From the NCBI RefSeq assembly GCF_902167145.1, contig NC_050104.1, forward strand, positions 111,859,849 to 111,923,848: DNA of 64,000 nt, in the 5' to 3' direction. Positions within the stretch are counted from its first letter, which is position 1. Every line of letters begins with the position of its first letter. Made by a program: the position numbers and the translations under genes. This stretch comes from Zea mays. Its lineage: Eukaryota; Streptophyta; Magnoliopsida; Poales; Poaceae. The notes beneath the pieces are model-generated. The model saw only the letters and a list, made by a program, of their open reading frames with translations. It had not been told where the DNA came from and searched no databases. This document shows positions 1 through 9,367 of this stretch, in pieces.

Positions 1-194
1 TGGTCAGGGCCGAGGCGCGCGCGCCAATCGCCATGGCTGATGGCTGTGCGTACGCTGCTCGGACAAGCTCGCCGCGCTTGGCGTACGGCGGCCCTATACG
101 TGGGGTGGCCGGAGTTCGTTCAAGGCCGCTCTGTTGGGTTCCGGCTTTAGCTTCTTCAAAGGAATCCTACTAAACTGTTTAGTAGAAGAGACTG

Positions 195-261
<67 letters not shown>
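195..261. repeat. ATT trinucleotide microsatellite
   Basis: An uninterrupted run of about 22 ATT/TTA units is visible directly. It lies in unannotated intergenic DNA and is probably length-polymorphic. Confidence 0.95.
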
Positions 262-263
<2 letters not shown>

Positions 264-1350
264 TTTTACCGTGACGGAGAACCGTGGATTCTTATCCAGA
301 ATTTAAGTGCAGTTCTCATAGCCGCAATGGACGTGAGTTCTAGAGTGTTTGTGACTCGTCGATCAGTGGAGAATTTAAGTGCATCAGTTGATGCCTGAGA
401 AACAAGATGAGCATAACTCAATACTCATATGTGGGACTTTATATATTAAGGCTAAAGTTACTCATCAGATTTTTTTTAAAAAAAAATAAAGTCATAGCTA
501 AAGTATATGATAACGATGTCACATTAAAATTAATAACAATTATAAATCTTTTTATTAAAACGAGCCAGTCAACCCGGTGTAAAAAATCAAACGCGTTATA
601 AATTAGAACGGAAAGAGTGTATTAAAAATCATTTGTAATTCCAGATCACTTCGTCATCAATATTATTGACTTCGTTGTACTTAATTGTTTTTTAACACTA
701 CTCTTTAAAATAGCTTAGTATCTCCAACAAAGAACTCTAAAATAGAGTAGTAAGTAAAAATTAAAATAGGACATCATTTCAAATGCTTAGGTCCTCAAAA
801 TAAAATTTTACTCTAACAGTTAGGCTTTAAATAATGTTATTTAGAAAATAAATTATGCTATTAGAAAATAAATAGTTCGAGATTAATAAAAAACAAGGAT
901 ATAGATCTAATTTATGGTTACTATATTTAGGATCTGATAGACTGAACTCTATAATAATTTAACATTTTTTTATAAAATAAAGTCGTTGTTGGAGGGTGTT
1001 TTATAGTCCCTAGCTCTATGTTTGAAAATAAGGCCATATTGATGCTCTTAGGGCATGCATGGCTAATTATTTAAATTAAAAATATTTTTAAAATTATTTA
1101 AGTTGATATTATAAATTACAGTTCCACACTGGAGCTGGAACCTGTAGCCATTCCAAACCCTCCAATAGTATATCTTTTTGTTTTGTTTAATATGTTGTCT
1201 AAAATATAAAAATGGACAGAGACCAGAAGAAAAAATATACATGTAGGATGGAGAAATACCTTTGATATTTTTTAAAAAACTTTAGAAAACATTATTGAAG
1301 ATCGTAAGACCTGTTTAGTTCATGACTAACTCTGCCATACTTTTACCTAA
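262..1350. other. AT-rich intergenic DNA, no gene seen
   Basis: No convincing coding sequence. A weak inverted pair at 722-994 begins CTCCAACAA and ends with the complementary TTGTTGGAG, so an old MITE may lie here, but no target duplication could be resolved. Confidence 0.6.
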
Positions 1351-1711
1351 CGGGTCGTTTGAATCCCTTCATTTTAGAGGAATTGGAATTCACTCAATAA
1401 AGTAACTTATTTAGTTTGGAATTTGACATTCCACCACTTTTCAAAGTTTAGATATAAGCCTATCCTAAATTCATGGGGTGGAGAATGAGAAATGATTTTA
1501 TGCATTAGTAGAATTTGTTTCTACTCTATAACTTACATGACACTCTTCGTCTCACTCCTCTATAGTAAAAATATAGCACATAAATATCTCCGACATCTTG
1601 CTAATAATAGTATACAAATATATTTTGTATAAAACCGAATTAGCTTAATTGATATATGCCTAAATTACTATTATTAGAATGAAATTCAATTCCAATGATC
1701 CAAACGGGGTG
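1351..1711. mobile_element. Tourist-like MITE (PIF/Harbinger superfamily)
   Basis: The element is 361 bp and non-coding. Its left end reads CGGGTCGTTTGAATC and the reverse complement of its right end reads CACCCCGTTTGGATC, followed in both arms by a related GGAATT-rich stretch. The trinucleotide TAA flanks both sides (1348-1350 and 1712-1714), the target duplication expected of PIF/Harbinger elements. It has no transposase, so it depended on an autonomous relative. Confidence 0.65.
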
Positions 1712-1930
1712 TAAGATTAATCGTCTGAATTAAAAACTGACATTAAACATAAAAGTTAGTCAACTGTGATAAGTTAGAAATGTAACCGAAACTGGATGGG
1801 TCGCGCTGATACCAAGAAGCGACGCCGTTCGGTTCGATCTCGTATCCCGCCGCGGGCGTGGGCGTCGCGTCGGGGACTCGACCGGACAGGCTGAGTAGTT
1901 GACTGACGCACGCCATTGCTGTGCGTGGGC

Positions 1931-3292
1931 CATGGTTTACAAAACCGGTAAAAACCTGGCGGTAAACCGGTCGGTTTACCGAAACCGCCGGGGTGCGGTT
2001 TCAGTAAACCACCGGTTTTTTTCAAAATTCGTTCTAAATTTAAAAAAATTGAATAAAATCATAAAACCCAAAAACCGCTGATAAACCATTTTCTGGGACC
2101 GGTAAACCATTATTTGAGACCGGTAAAACGCCAATTTTTACCGAAAAACCGGATTTAATACCAAAACTAAGTATTTAGTGGTCAATTTAGTCATATTAGT
2201 CTTGTTTACTATTATATGTTATATGTGAAGATGTTATATGTGAAGATAAATCCGTAGCTCAAGTCCAGTTTAGGCATTTAGTGGTTAATTTCGTTTTCAT
2301 TTCCTGTTCAAGATGGAATCTATAGATCAAGTAGCTTCATTTCTTCCAATAACTATCCGTCTAGACAAGACTCAATCTAGAACCCTTAGCTCTAGTTCTT
2401 CTATATGTGTATTTAAGATTTGCTCATCAGGAGAAAAGTCTAACACTTGGTGAGGTGCACATGCAATACAAAAACACCAAACATACATAGAGATGGCAAT
2501 GGGTAAGTACCCATCAGGTATTAGTACCCCATATCCATACCCACGATAAAAAAATAACCCCATTGGATCACCCATATACACTAGTGGGTATGGATTTACT
2601 CTCATACTCATACCCATGTGAAGGTAGAACGTTCTAATACCCGTTTACCTATTGGGTGAAGATTTTTGCCCAATAACAGACCCACGGGTAAAATATTTAG
2701 CTCATATACATACCCTAATGGAGTAAATACCCGTCACTATCACTATATTTTGTATAGACCTATCACTATAACAGATTGGAACAATATCACGATCCTTCCA
2801 ACATGCCTGAATACTATCACTATGACTCGAGATAAATATGTGAGTATTGTGAAATAAGTCGACCTATGTGTCGTTGCCTCGTTTGAGAGTTGTAAAAGAA
2901 CTTGTATTTGAGTATTGCGAAGTTCGATGGTTGTTTGTTGCATGAAAACTGGAGTTTGTGGTTGCATATGCATGTTATATGTTATTTTGGTGAACACATG
3001 TCGTGTGGATCAATTATATTTACTATGTAATATGAATTGAGCAAACTACAAATAAATCTTGTCAACATTTTCCATTTTTTCTGTAAAAAACAGCAAAAAC
3101 CGGTTCGTTTCGCGGTTAACCGGCGGTTTAGAGCGGTTTTTCGTCGGTCTTTCACCGGTAAACCGGTTCGAATTCAAATTGATTTGAATTGGTCAAATCG
3201 GTTGATTTTTACCGGTTTTTACCGGTTTACCGTCGGTAAACTGTTACCGGTGGGTAGCGGTTTTAGTATAGAAAACGGTTTTGTAAACCGTG
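1931..3292. mobile_element. Non-autonomous hAT element with exact 8-bp TSD
   Basis: The left end reads CATGGTTTACAAAACCGG and the right end is its near inverted complement, finishing GGTTTTGTAAACCGTG. The 8-mer GCGTGGGC flanks both sides exactly (1923-1930 and 3293-3300), the hallmark of hAT integration. Both subterminal regions (about 1940-2160 and 3095-3290) are packed with variants of ACCGGTTTACCG in both orientations, probably transposase-binding sites. No transposase coding remains. A second small element appears to be nested at about 2488-2745. Confidence 0.85.
2488..2745. mobile_element. Possible nested small hAT-like element
   Basis: The left edge reads TAGAGATGGCAATGGGTA, very like the left end of the hAT element at 18076. 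The reverse complement of the right edge reads TAGTGATAGTGACGGGTA. The interior is a series of GGGTA and TACCC motifs in both orientations. No clear 8-bp duplication was found, so the boundaries are approximate. Confidence 0.35.
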
Positions 3293-3300
3293 GCGTGGGC

Positions 3301-3790
3301 GCGCATCAGCGGCAGCGCATGTATGCAGCGATCTGTGTGCGCGCGAGCACCGGAAGCCTCCTGCCCTGCAGGCTGCATTGTACAATGGCGCACTCTGGCT
3401 GGCGCATCAGTGGAGAAACAGTGGCGCGTGCAATTCGTGGCTGTGTGCGACGGCACCTGCTGACCGTACTCGGTGCCACAGTTGCGTGTTCCTGGCTGTG
3501 CGCCGGCCTTCGCTGTGTGGCATGTGCAGTGTGCAGCGCTGCCGGCGTTACACACGTTTCTCGGCAACAGCCGCGGTTGTCGGCGCTGGCAGAGTCAGTG
3601 ACTTCACTGCGGAGATCAGGCAATGCGGATATGTCCAGTCCAGGTACGATCTCTAGATTCGTGGCCAGCATGATCAAAGTATATTGATCCTGTGTCTATG
3701 TATGTTATGTTTGTCCATTTGAATTCATGTAATTCCTACCACCACTGCTTGTACATGCATGCCAGTGATTTTAAGAGCAACAATAAGTTC
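3301..3790. other. Intergenic DNA, no gene seen
   Basis: The GC-rich half (3301-3620) has several overlapping open frames on both strands with no recognisable domain. It looks like the continuation of the GC-rich DNA left of the hAT insertion, so the hAT probably split a once contiguous GC-rich segment. The remainder is plain AT-rich sequence. Confidence 0.5.
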
Positions 3791-4038
3791 CCGAATTTTT
3801 TGTTTTTGAGTCCTTTTTGTGTCAAAAATTTCCAATTAGACCCCAGAAAACTTAAATGCAATTTTGGACCCATTTCTCGGCGCCATGAGCTATGGCGCCG
3901 AGTTTACACATCTCGGCGCCATAGATCTTGGCGCCGAGCTACCTGCCGCGCTGTCGTCCACGAGCTGACGCGGCATCAACGTGGCACCGAGCTCGGCGCC
4001 AAGATCTATGGCGCCGAGCTCGAATATATAACTACAAA

Positions 4039-4110
4039 ACTTGTCTAGCTTAGTTGGCAGAGTGCAAGGCTCTTAACCTTAAGGTCGTGGGTTCAAGCCC
4101 CATCGTGAAC
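4039..4110 (+). pseudogene. tRNA-Lys(CUU)-like sequence, left arm
   Basis: The 72-nt match to plant tRNA-Lys-CTT is clear. It has a D arm around TAGCTTAGTTGGCAGAG, an anticodon stem-loop with loop CTCTTAA (anticodon CTT), and a T arm with GGTTCAAGCCC. The acceptor stem has at least three mispairs (first, second and seventh pairs), so it is unlikely to be charged. It lies inside the terminal repeat of the foldback element. Confidence 0.7.
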
Positions 4111-4699
4111 ATATTTTTTTGTCTTTGTCACTGATTTATTTTTTATTGTCCAGATTTTTTTTTGTTTATGCCGCTGATTTGTCGGTGCTTTTTAATTCGA
4201 TGCTTCCAGCCTCAGACTCCACTAATTGGTGCACTAGCTAGCTACGTACTAGTGTATTATTTGTAAGCTAGTTGTTCATCCTTTTCCCTCCCTTTTGAAT
4301 TGAATGAATTCTGATGAACTACTGCTGCAAAACTAGACCATCACTGATCGGTTGATAGCTCTTCCATTCCATCAACTAGTTAGTAGCATCACTCTCCATC
4401 CGATCCATGCATATCCATCAGTGTACTGTACACATGCATGATTTGTGTGTTAGCCCTGCAGTGTCGTCGATCCATGCATCCAGAGAAAAAAAAAGCTAAT
4501 AATTAAGGTTTCTGCAGCCAGCCAGTGCAGATGAGTAAGCATGCATAACGACAGAGACACGACACATAATCTAGGAACTGCAGAAAAAAAAAATATGTGA
4601 CAAAGATAAAAAAATATTGAACGCACGGACAAATCAGCGGCATAAACAAAAAAAATCTGGACAATAAAAAAACAAATCAGTGACAAACACAAAAAATAT

Positions 4700-4771
4700 A
4701 TTCACGATAGGGCTCGAACCCACAACCTTAAGGTTAAGAGCTTTACGCTCTACCAACTGAGCTAGACAAGC
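4700..4771 (-). pseudogene. tRNA-Lys(CUU)-like sequence, right arm
   Basis: This is the inverted partner of the copy at 4039. The internal promoter boxes are closer to consensus than in the left arm (box A region TAGCTCAGTTGGTAGAG, box B GGTTCGAGCCC). The anticodon loop is again CTCTTAA, but the anticodon stem is CGTAAAG-like instead of GCAAGG, and the acceptor stem ends in T. Transcription by RNA polymerase III is conceivable; function as tRNA is doubtful. Confidence 0.7.
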
Positions 4772-5020
4772 TTTGTGATTATATATTTGAGCTCGGCGCC
4801 ATAGATCTTGGCGCCGAGCTCGGTGCCACGTCGATGCCGCGTCAGCTCGTGGACGACAGCGCGGCAGGTAGCTCGGCGCCAAGATCTATGGCGCCGAGAT
4901 GTGTAAACTCGGCGCCATAGCTCATGGCGCCGAGAAATGAGTCCAAAATTGCATTTAAGTTTTCTGGGGGTCTAATTGGAAATTTTTGACACAAAAATGA
5001 CTCAAAAACAAAAAATTCGG

Positions 5021-6426
5021 AATAAGTTCCTGTTTCACAACAGCTTCATGAACTGTTTCACCCACAACTTCACAAAGCTGTTGTGAGCTGTTCTTTTTTT
5101 TCAAAAAAAATAGCTTCATTTATAAACCCCCTTTTGTGCTCTCACAAAGGGATAAAGGTTAAGATACCATGAAGCTGGGAAAAAGTTTATCTTAGCTTTA
5201 TCCGACACAAGTGGGCCCCATGCATCATATGTGGATCATATATGGGGCAATTGCATGGTTGCTCCTACCAACTCTGTTTTCCCTATATTTTTTAAACTTT
5301 ACATGTATGCCTCTTCTTTTTACAAACGAACAGTCGATTTGCCCCCTATTTCGTTATCACCACTTAACGGTGTTAACTTAACCTATAAAAATGTGTTTAT
5401 ACCCATGCACCATTGACCCTCCTTTTATTAACTATTTATAAATTTTCTTTCATTTTTATATGAAAGTTTGGAATATACTTATAACATAAATATGGCTATA
5501 AAATTTTAAAATCAATATTTTTATTTTTATTTTTAAAATATTTTAAAATTGAATTTAACATTAAATTTTGAGAGAGAAAAGACAACCATAAACGTCCAGA
5601 TTTTTGTCACTATAAACATTTGAGGAGTTTCTTAAGAGAATCACTACGATAAATTAATCTCTACAGATGATTTTGTTAATAAAACAACTACTGTAAATAA
5701 ATTTTTTAGAAATTATAAATCAAGCTAAACATATCAAAAAACCGTGATTGGTAGGACACATGGTTTCTTGTGCAGAAAAACCATGACCCTAGGTCTCACA
5801 TGTTTCCTTCACTAACCACTCCACCCATGTCCATTTACAATATTGGTCACAATCATTTTATCTCATTTGATTTTCAAATGAGTAGTAAATGTTAGAGTCT
5901 AAATGATTTCAAATAAAAATGTGGTCAAATACAAAGTCGTAGATCTTTTGAAATACTACAACCTTCGTTCAGATCATTTCTCCATTAGAGACCATTTATT
6001 TTTTTAAAAAAATCAAATTATTTATAGAGACGCTAGGACTAGCTAGGTTAAAAAACTGTCGCCATAAATGCATCTGTACTTATGGTTTCTTTGTGAAAAC
6101 CGCCACTAAATATAATGTATTTATACTTAAGGTTTTGTTCAGAAAAACATCAATAAAAATCTGATTTTTACTAGTCTCTACTATATTAAAGCATCAGTTT
6201 CAGTGGTCATCACGTGTCGTCTTTTACATAGAACTCATTGTATTTTTTTCAAAATCAACCAGCGGCCTAAGATTATATCTGAACAGTCGCAACACATGGG
6301 TATTAGACTAGTGTTTTTTAAAGAACCACTAGTACAAATAATATATGATTTATGTTTCTTTTTATGTGTTTTTTAGAAAATAAAAACAGTAAGTACAGAA
6401 GAGTAATAAAACCTAGTAATAGACTG
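5021..6426. other. Intergenic AT-rich DNA, no gene seen
   Basis: About 1.4 kb with no coding sequence I can support. It contains homopolymer-rich stretches (near 5090-5110 and 5995-6010) and repeated GTTTTTCTG-like words at 5750-6170 that suggest old DNA-transposon remnants without recognisable ends. Confidence 0.5.
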
Positions 6427-6439
6427 CACTACCGGAATT

Positions 6440-7885
6440 CGCGCCTTTGCCGAGTGCCGGTGGCTTTGCCGAGTGCTTTTTATCGGGCACTCGGCAAAGC
6501 AGGCTTTGCCGAGTGCCGCACTCGGCAACGTCCTGCGCTCGATAAAGAGCTAGTTTACCGAGTGTAGGACACTCGGCACAGCCGAGCACTCGGCAAACAT
6601 GGCTCTCGGCAAAGGGCCGTTAGCGGCCGTCTATAACTGACGGCCGTCAGTCTTTGCCGAGTGTCAAATATCTGGCACTCGGCAAACATAGTTTTTGCCG
6701 AGTGTCCTCTGTAGACACTCGGCAAAGCATATTTTTATTTTTTTTATTTTGGTCACCAAAATTTTTGTGGTATGTTTCTACACTATGTAGACCTACATGT
6801 ACCATTTTGGGACAATTATAACAGTTTTTTCTATAGCTAGTACATTTAGTTTATTTATTTGAATTTCTTCGGAAAATTCAGATTTGAACTGCAGGTCACT
6901 CGAAACTTGGAAAACCGTGAATGCAAAAATGATATTCATGCTACATAGCACAAGTTACGACCGATTTCAGGAGCGAACCGGAAACTTCGAGCACCATGCT
7001 CACTCAACATGACCGTAAACTTGCCATCCAGGTGTTTAAAAATTGTATAAAACAGAAACAAAGTCAGAAAATCATGAACCCTGTCCACGTGTCATGATAT
7101 CATATGTAGAGGCTGTGATAAAAATTTGAAAAAGTTTCGAGAAAGCTGTAACGCACTATGTGTACAAACCTAAGAGATCCACATTGAAACTCTATGATTT
7201 CATGTGTGGTTCTCTTAGGTTTCTACACATAGTGTCTCACAACTTTCTCCAAACATTCTAAATTTTTTATCACAGACTCTACATATGATATCATGACATG
7301 TGGACAAGTTTCATGATTTTCTAAGTTTGTTTGTGTTTTATAAATTTTTTAAACAGTTGTATGGCAAGTTCACGGCCATGTTGAGTGAGCATGGTGCTCG
7401 AAGTTTCCGGTCCGCTCCTGAAATCGGTCGTAACTTGTGCTATGTAGCATGGATATTATTTTTGCATGCACGGTTTTCCAAGTTTCAAGTGACCTGTAGT
7501 TCAAATCTGAAATTTCCGAAGAAATTCAAATAAACAAACTAAATGTACTAGCTATAGAAAACACTGTTATAATTGTCCCAAAATAGTACATGTAGGTCTA
7601 TATAGTGTAGGAACATACCACAAAAATTTTGGTTGGCAAAATAAAAAAATAAAAATGTACTTTGCCGAGTGTCCAAAGAAGACACTCGGCAAAGACTTCT
7701 TTGCCGAGTGCCCCCAGGGTGGCACTCGGCAAAGATGTGTAAGTTAATCTTTGTCGAGTGTCAGATGATAGACACTCGGCAAAGGATCCTTTACCGAGTG
7801 CCACCGATCTGGCACTCGGCAAAGTTTATTTTAAAAATTAAAAAAAAACTTTGCCGAGTGCCAGATCACGGGCACTCGGCAAAGA
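6440..7885. repeat. CACTA 5' subterminal repeat arrays
   Basis: Two clusters (about 6440-6730 and 7660-7885) contain many copies of TTTGCCGAGTG and its complement CACTCGGCAAA, often as closely spaced inverted pairs around a short variable spacer. In En/Spm elements such subterminal motifs bind the TNPA-type protein. The second cluster lies inward of a large inverted repeat, which is unusual. Confidence 0.9.
6693..7696. repeat. Long inverted repeat (hairpin) in the CACTA 5' region
   Basis: The sequence from about 6693 to 7188 is largely the reverse complement of about 7199-7696, with a centre at 7190-7198. Matching landmarks include the GAGCATGGTGCTCGAAG block near 7000 and 7385 and the TACATGTAGGTCTA block near 6795 and 7585. 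Arms of about 495 bp include a subterminal repeat pair at the outer edges. A transcript across it would fold into long double-stranded RNA. Confidence 0.85.
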
Positions 7886-7969
7886 AGGCGAATATACTCG
7901 CCCGCGGCTTCCTTCCTCCTCCTTTCTCTGCTCTCGTTGTCTCCTCTCTATCGCGCCCACCGCCGCCTC

Positions 7970-8113
7970 CCTGCGCGCCCGCCGTGCCGTCGCCGGCCGC
8001 GTCCGCCCACGCCAGCGCCCGCGCCCGCGCCCGCCGCGGCCTCCCTCGCCGGCGCCCGCGCCCTCGCCGGCGCCCGCGCCCTCGCCGGCGCCCGCCCGTC
8101 CGCCCGCGCCCTA
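7970..8113. repeat. GC-rich tandem repeats in the CACTA leader
   Basis: Nearly pure GC sequence with three copies of an 18-bp unit (GGCGCCCGCGCCCTCGCC, last copy partial) at about 8050-8100. It follows the inner subterminal repeats and precedes a possible splice donor (CTAGTGAGTG at 8111). It resembles a GC-rich promoter or 5' leader. Open frames here are low-complexity and not credible proteins. Confidence 0.7.
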
Positions 8114-9067
8114 GTGAGTGTATGAATCATTTTTATTGTAGTTGTATAGCTAGTAGATTTGTTTGGTGGAGCGATTAGGATGGAATCAACTAGCTACTAG
8201 AATTGTATAGTGACCTTGCTCGAATGAACTAGAGCGAGTGCTTGTAGTGTTTTATTAGGATTTTCTATTGTATTAACCGCTTGATTTAGTGTTGTCAAAT
8301 TTGTAGAAGAATTTTTTTGGCTATTCACACCTCTCTAGCCATCTAGATCCTCACAACTATTTAGCACTTGCCCTAAGTTTAGGCCTGCTGCTTAGTGAGA
8401 TTTCCATACCCTTGCCACCTAGTGCTTCCATGTACCATTGCTTGTACACTAGGGCTTGTAGTCCTATAAGATCCTATGAAATGTGGTGAGGTCATTGAGC
8501 GTGTACAAAATGAAATGTGTGACCAACAACGTATTGGTCAAATACATGATAATAAAGATAATGGAAAGAGATCCGAAAGAAGACTACCATGAAGACTCAC
8601 TTGCGCATAATAAAGTGTTTTTTTTTCAATCTACTGATCAAGGCACGTGTCCCTATTCACTTTTCTCAATCTACCAGGAAAGGAGATAGATGCTCTATGC
8701 TGAACTCTTCTACTATGTTTTATATATAGGCACGCACACACATATCAATTATCAAATAAAAGTCAGACTTGGAATCGAGTGCCGGTGATGTGAATTTTTT
8801 GTTGACAGGCATGTATTTTTTGCAGAGGTCTTCCTAGCCGCTGCGGGTCTGCCTGCACCGCGTCGCGTCGCCACTGCACCGACCCGCCACAGCCCCACTA
8901 GCCTGACTCCACCGCCACCCTAGGTATAACCTCTATTTCCGCATCATGGTCGTAGATCACGTAACCCAGTTAGGCGTCTCCCGTTCGAAAGAGATACGGT
9001 GTAGATATGCAGATCTTTGCATATCTACAAATGTATCAGTTTCGAATTGTCCACGTTTTTTGGACAG

Positions 9068-9269
9068 CCCGCGGTTGCGTAGATGGTGTTAGTTTCCATG
9101 CTCTACTCCGGTCCGAGAAAGAGTTTCGGCGTCACCTCCCTGTTGTTCTCCGGACAGTACACTCTCCCTGCCAGGACGTGTATCCGGAGAACAGCGGGGA
9201 GGTGCTGCCGAAATTCTATCTCGGATCGGAGTAGAGCATGGAAACTAACTCCATCTACGCAACCGCGGG
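9068..9269. repeat. Hairpin of about 200 bp just upstream of the transposase gene
   Basis: CCCGCGGTTGCGTAGATGG at 9068 is answered by its complement ending at 9269. Pairing continues through GTTTCCATGCTCTACTCCG on both arms to a loop near 9165-9175. It ends about 100 bp before the transposase start codon. It could be a regulatory RNA fold or a small-RNA precursor. Confidence 0.8.
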
Positions 9270-9367
9270 TGGGATTAGGACCTATCCTCACCTATTAGAA
9301 GGTAGGAACGTAGTGTACATGCATTACATGTCTATATTAAACTATACTCGGTTATATATGTTAGAGG

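Larger units (their letters stand above)
3791..5020. mobile_element. Foldback MULE-like element with tRNA-bearing arms
   Basis: Two arms of about 390 bp (3791-4182 and 4628-5020) are near-perfect inverted complements around a spacer of about 445 bp. The 9-mer AATAAGTTC flanks both ends exactly (3782-3790 and 5021-5029); a 9-bp duplication is typical of Mutator-like elements. The termini read CCGAATTTTTTG and complement. From the outside inwards each arm holds an AT-rich part, a block of GGCGCC palindromes, a tRNA-Lys-like sequence, and a T-rich stretch. There is no open reading frame. A foldback MULE is the best class; a different superfamily with 9-bp duplications cannot be excluded. Confidence 0.75.

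Noticed and set aside
3037..3687. Open frame crossing the right end of the hAT element
   Set aside because: It runs from the hAT subterminal repeats into flanking DNA and has no recognisable domain.
4039..4771. Two functional tRNA-Lys genes
   Set aside because: Anticodon and promoter boxes are good, but the acceptor stems have several mispairs and both copies lie inside transposon arms; called pseudogenes.
7669..8178. Protein-coding gene in the GC-rich CACTA leader
   Set aside because: Several overlapping frames on both strands arise from low-complexity GC repeats; no domain and no splice-supported model.
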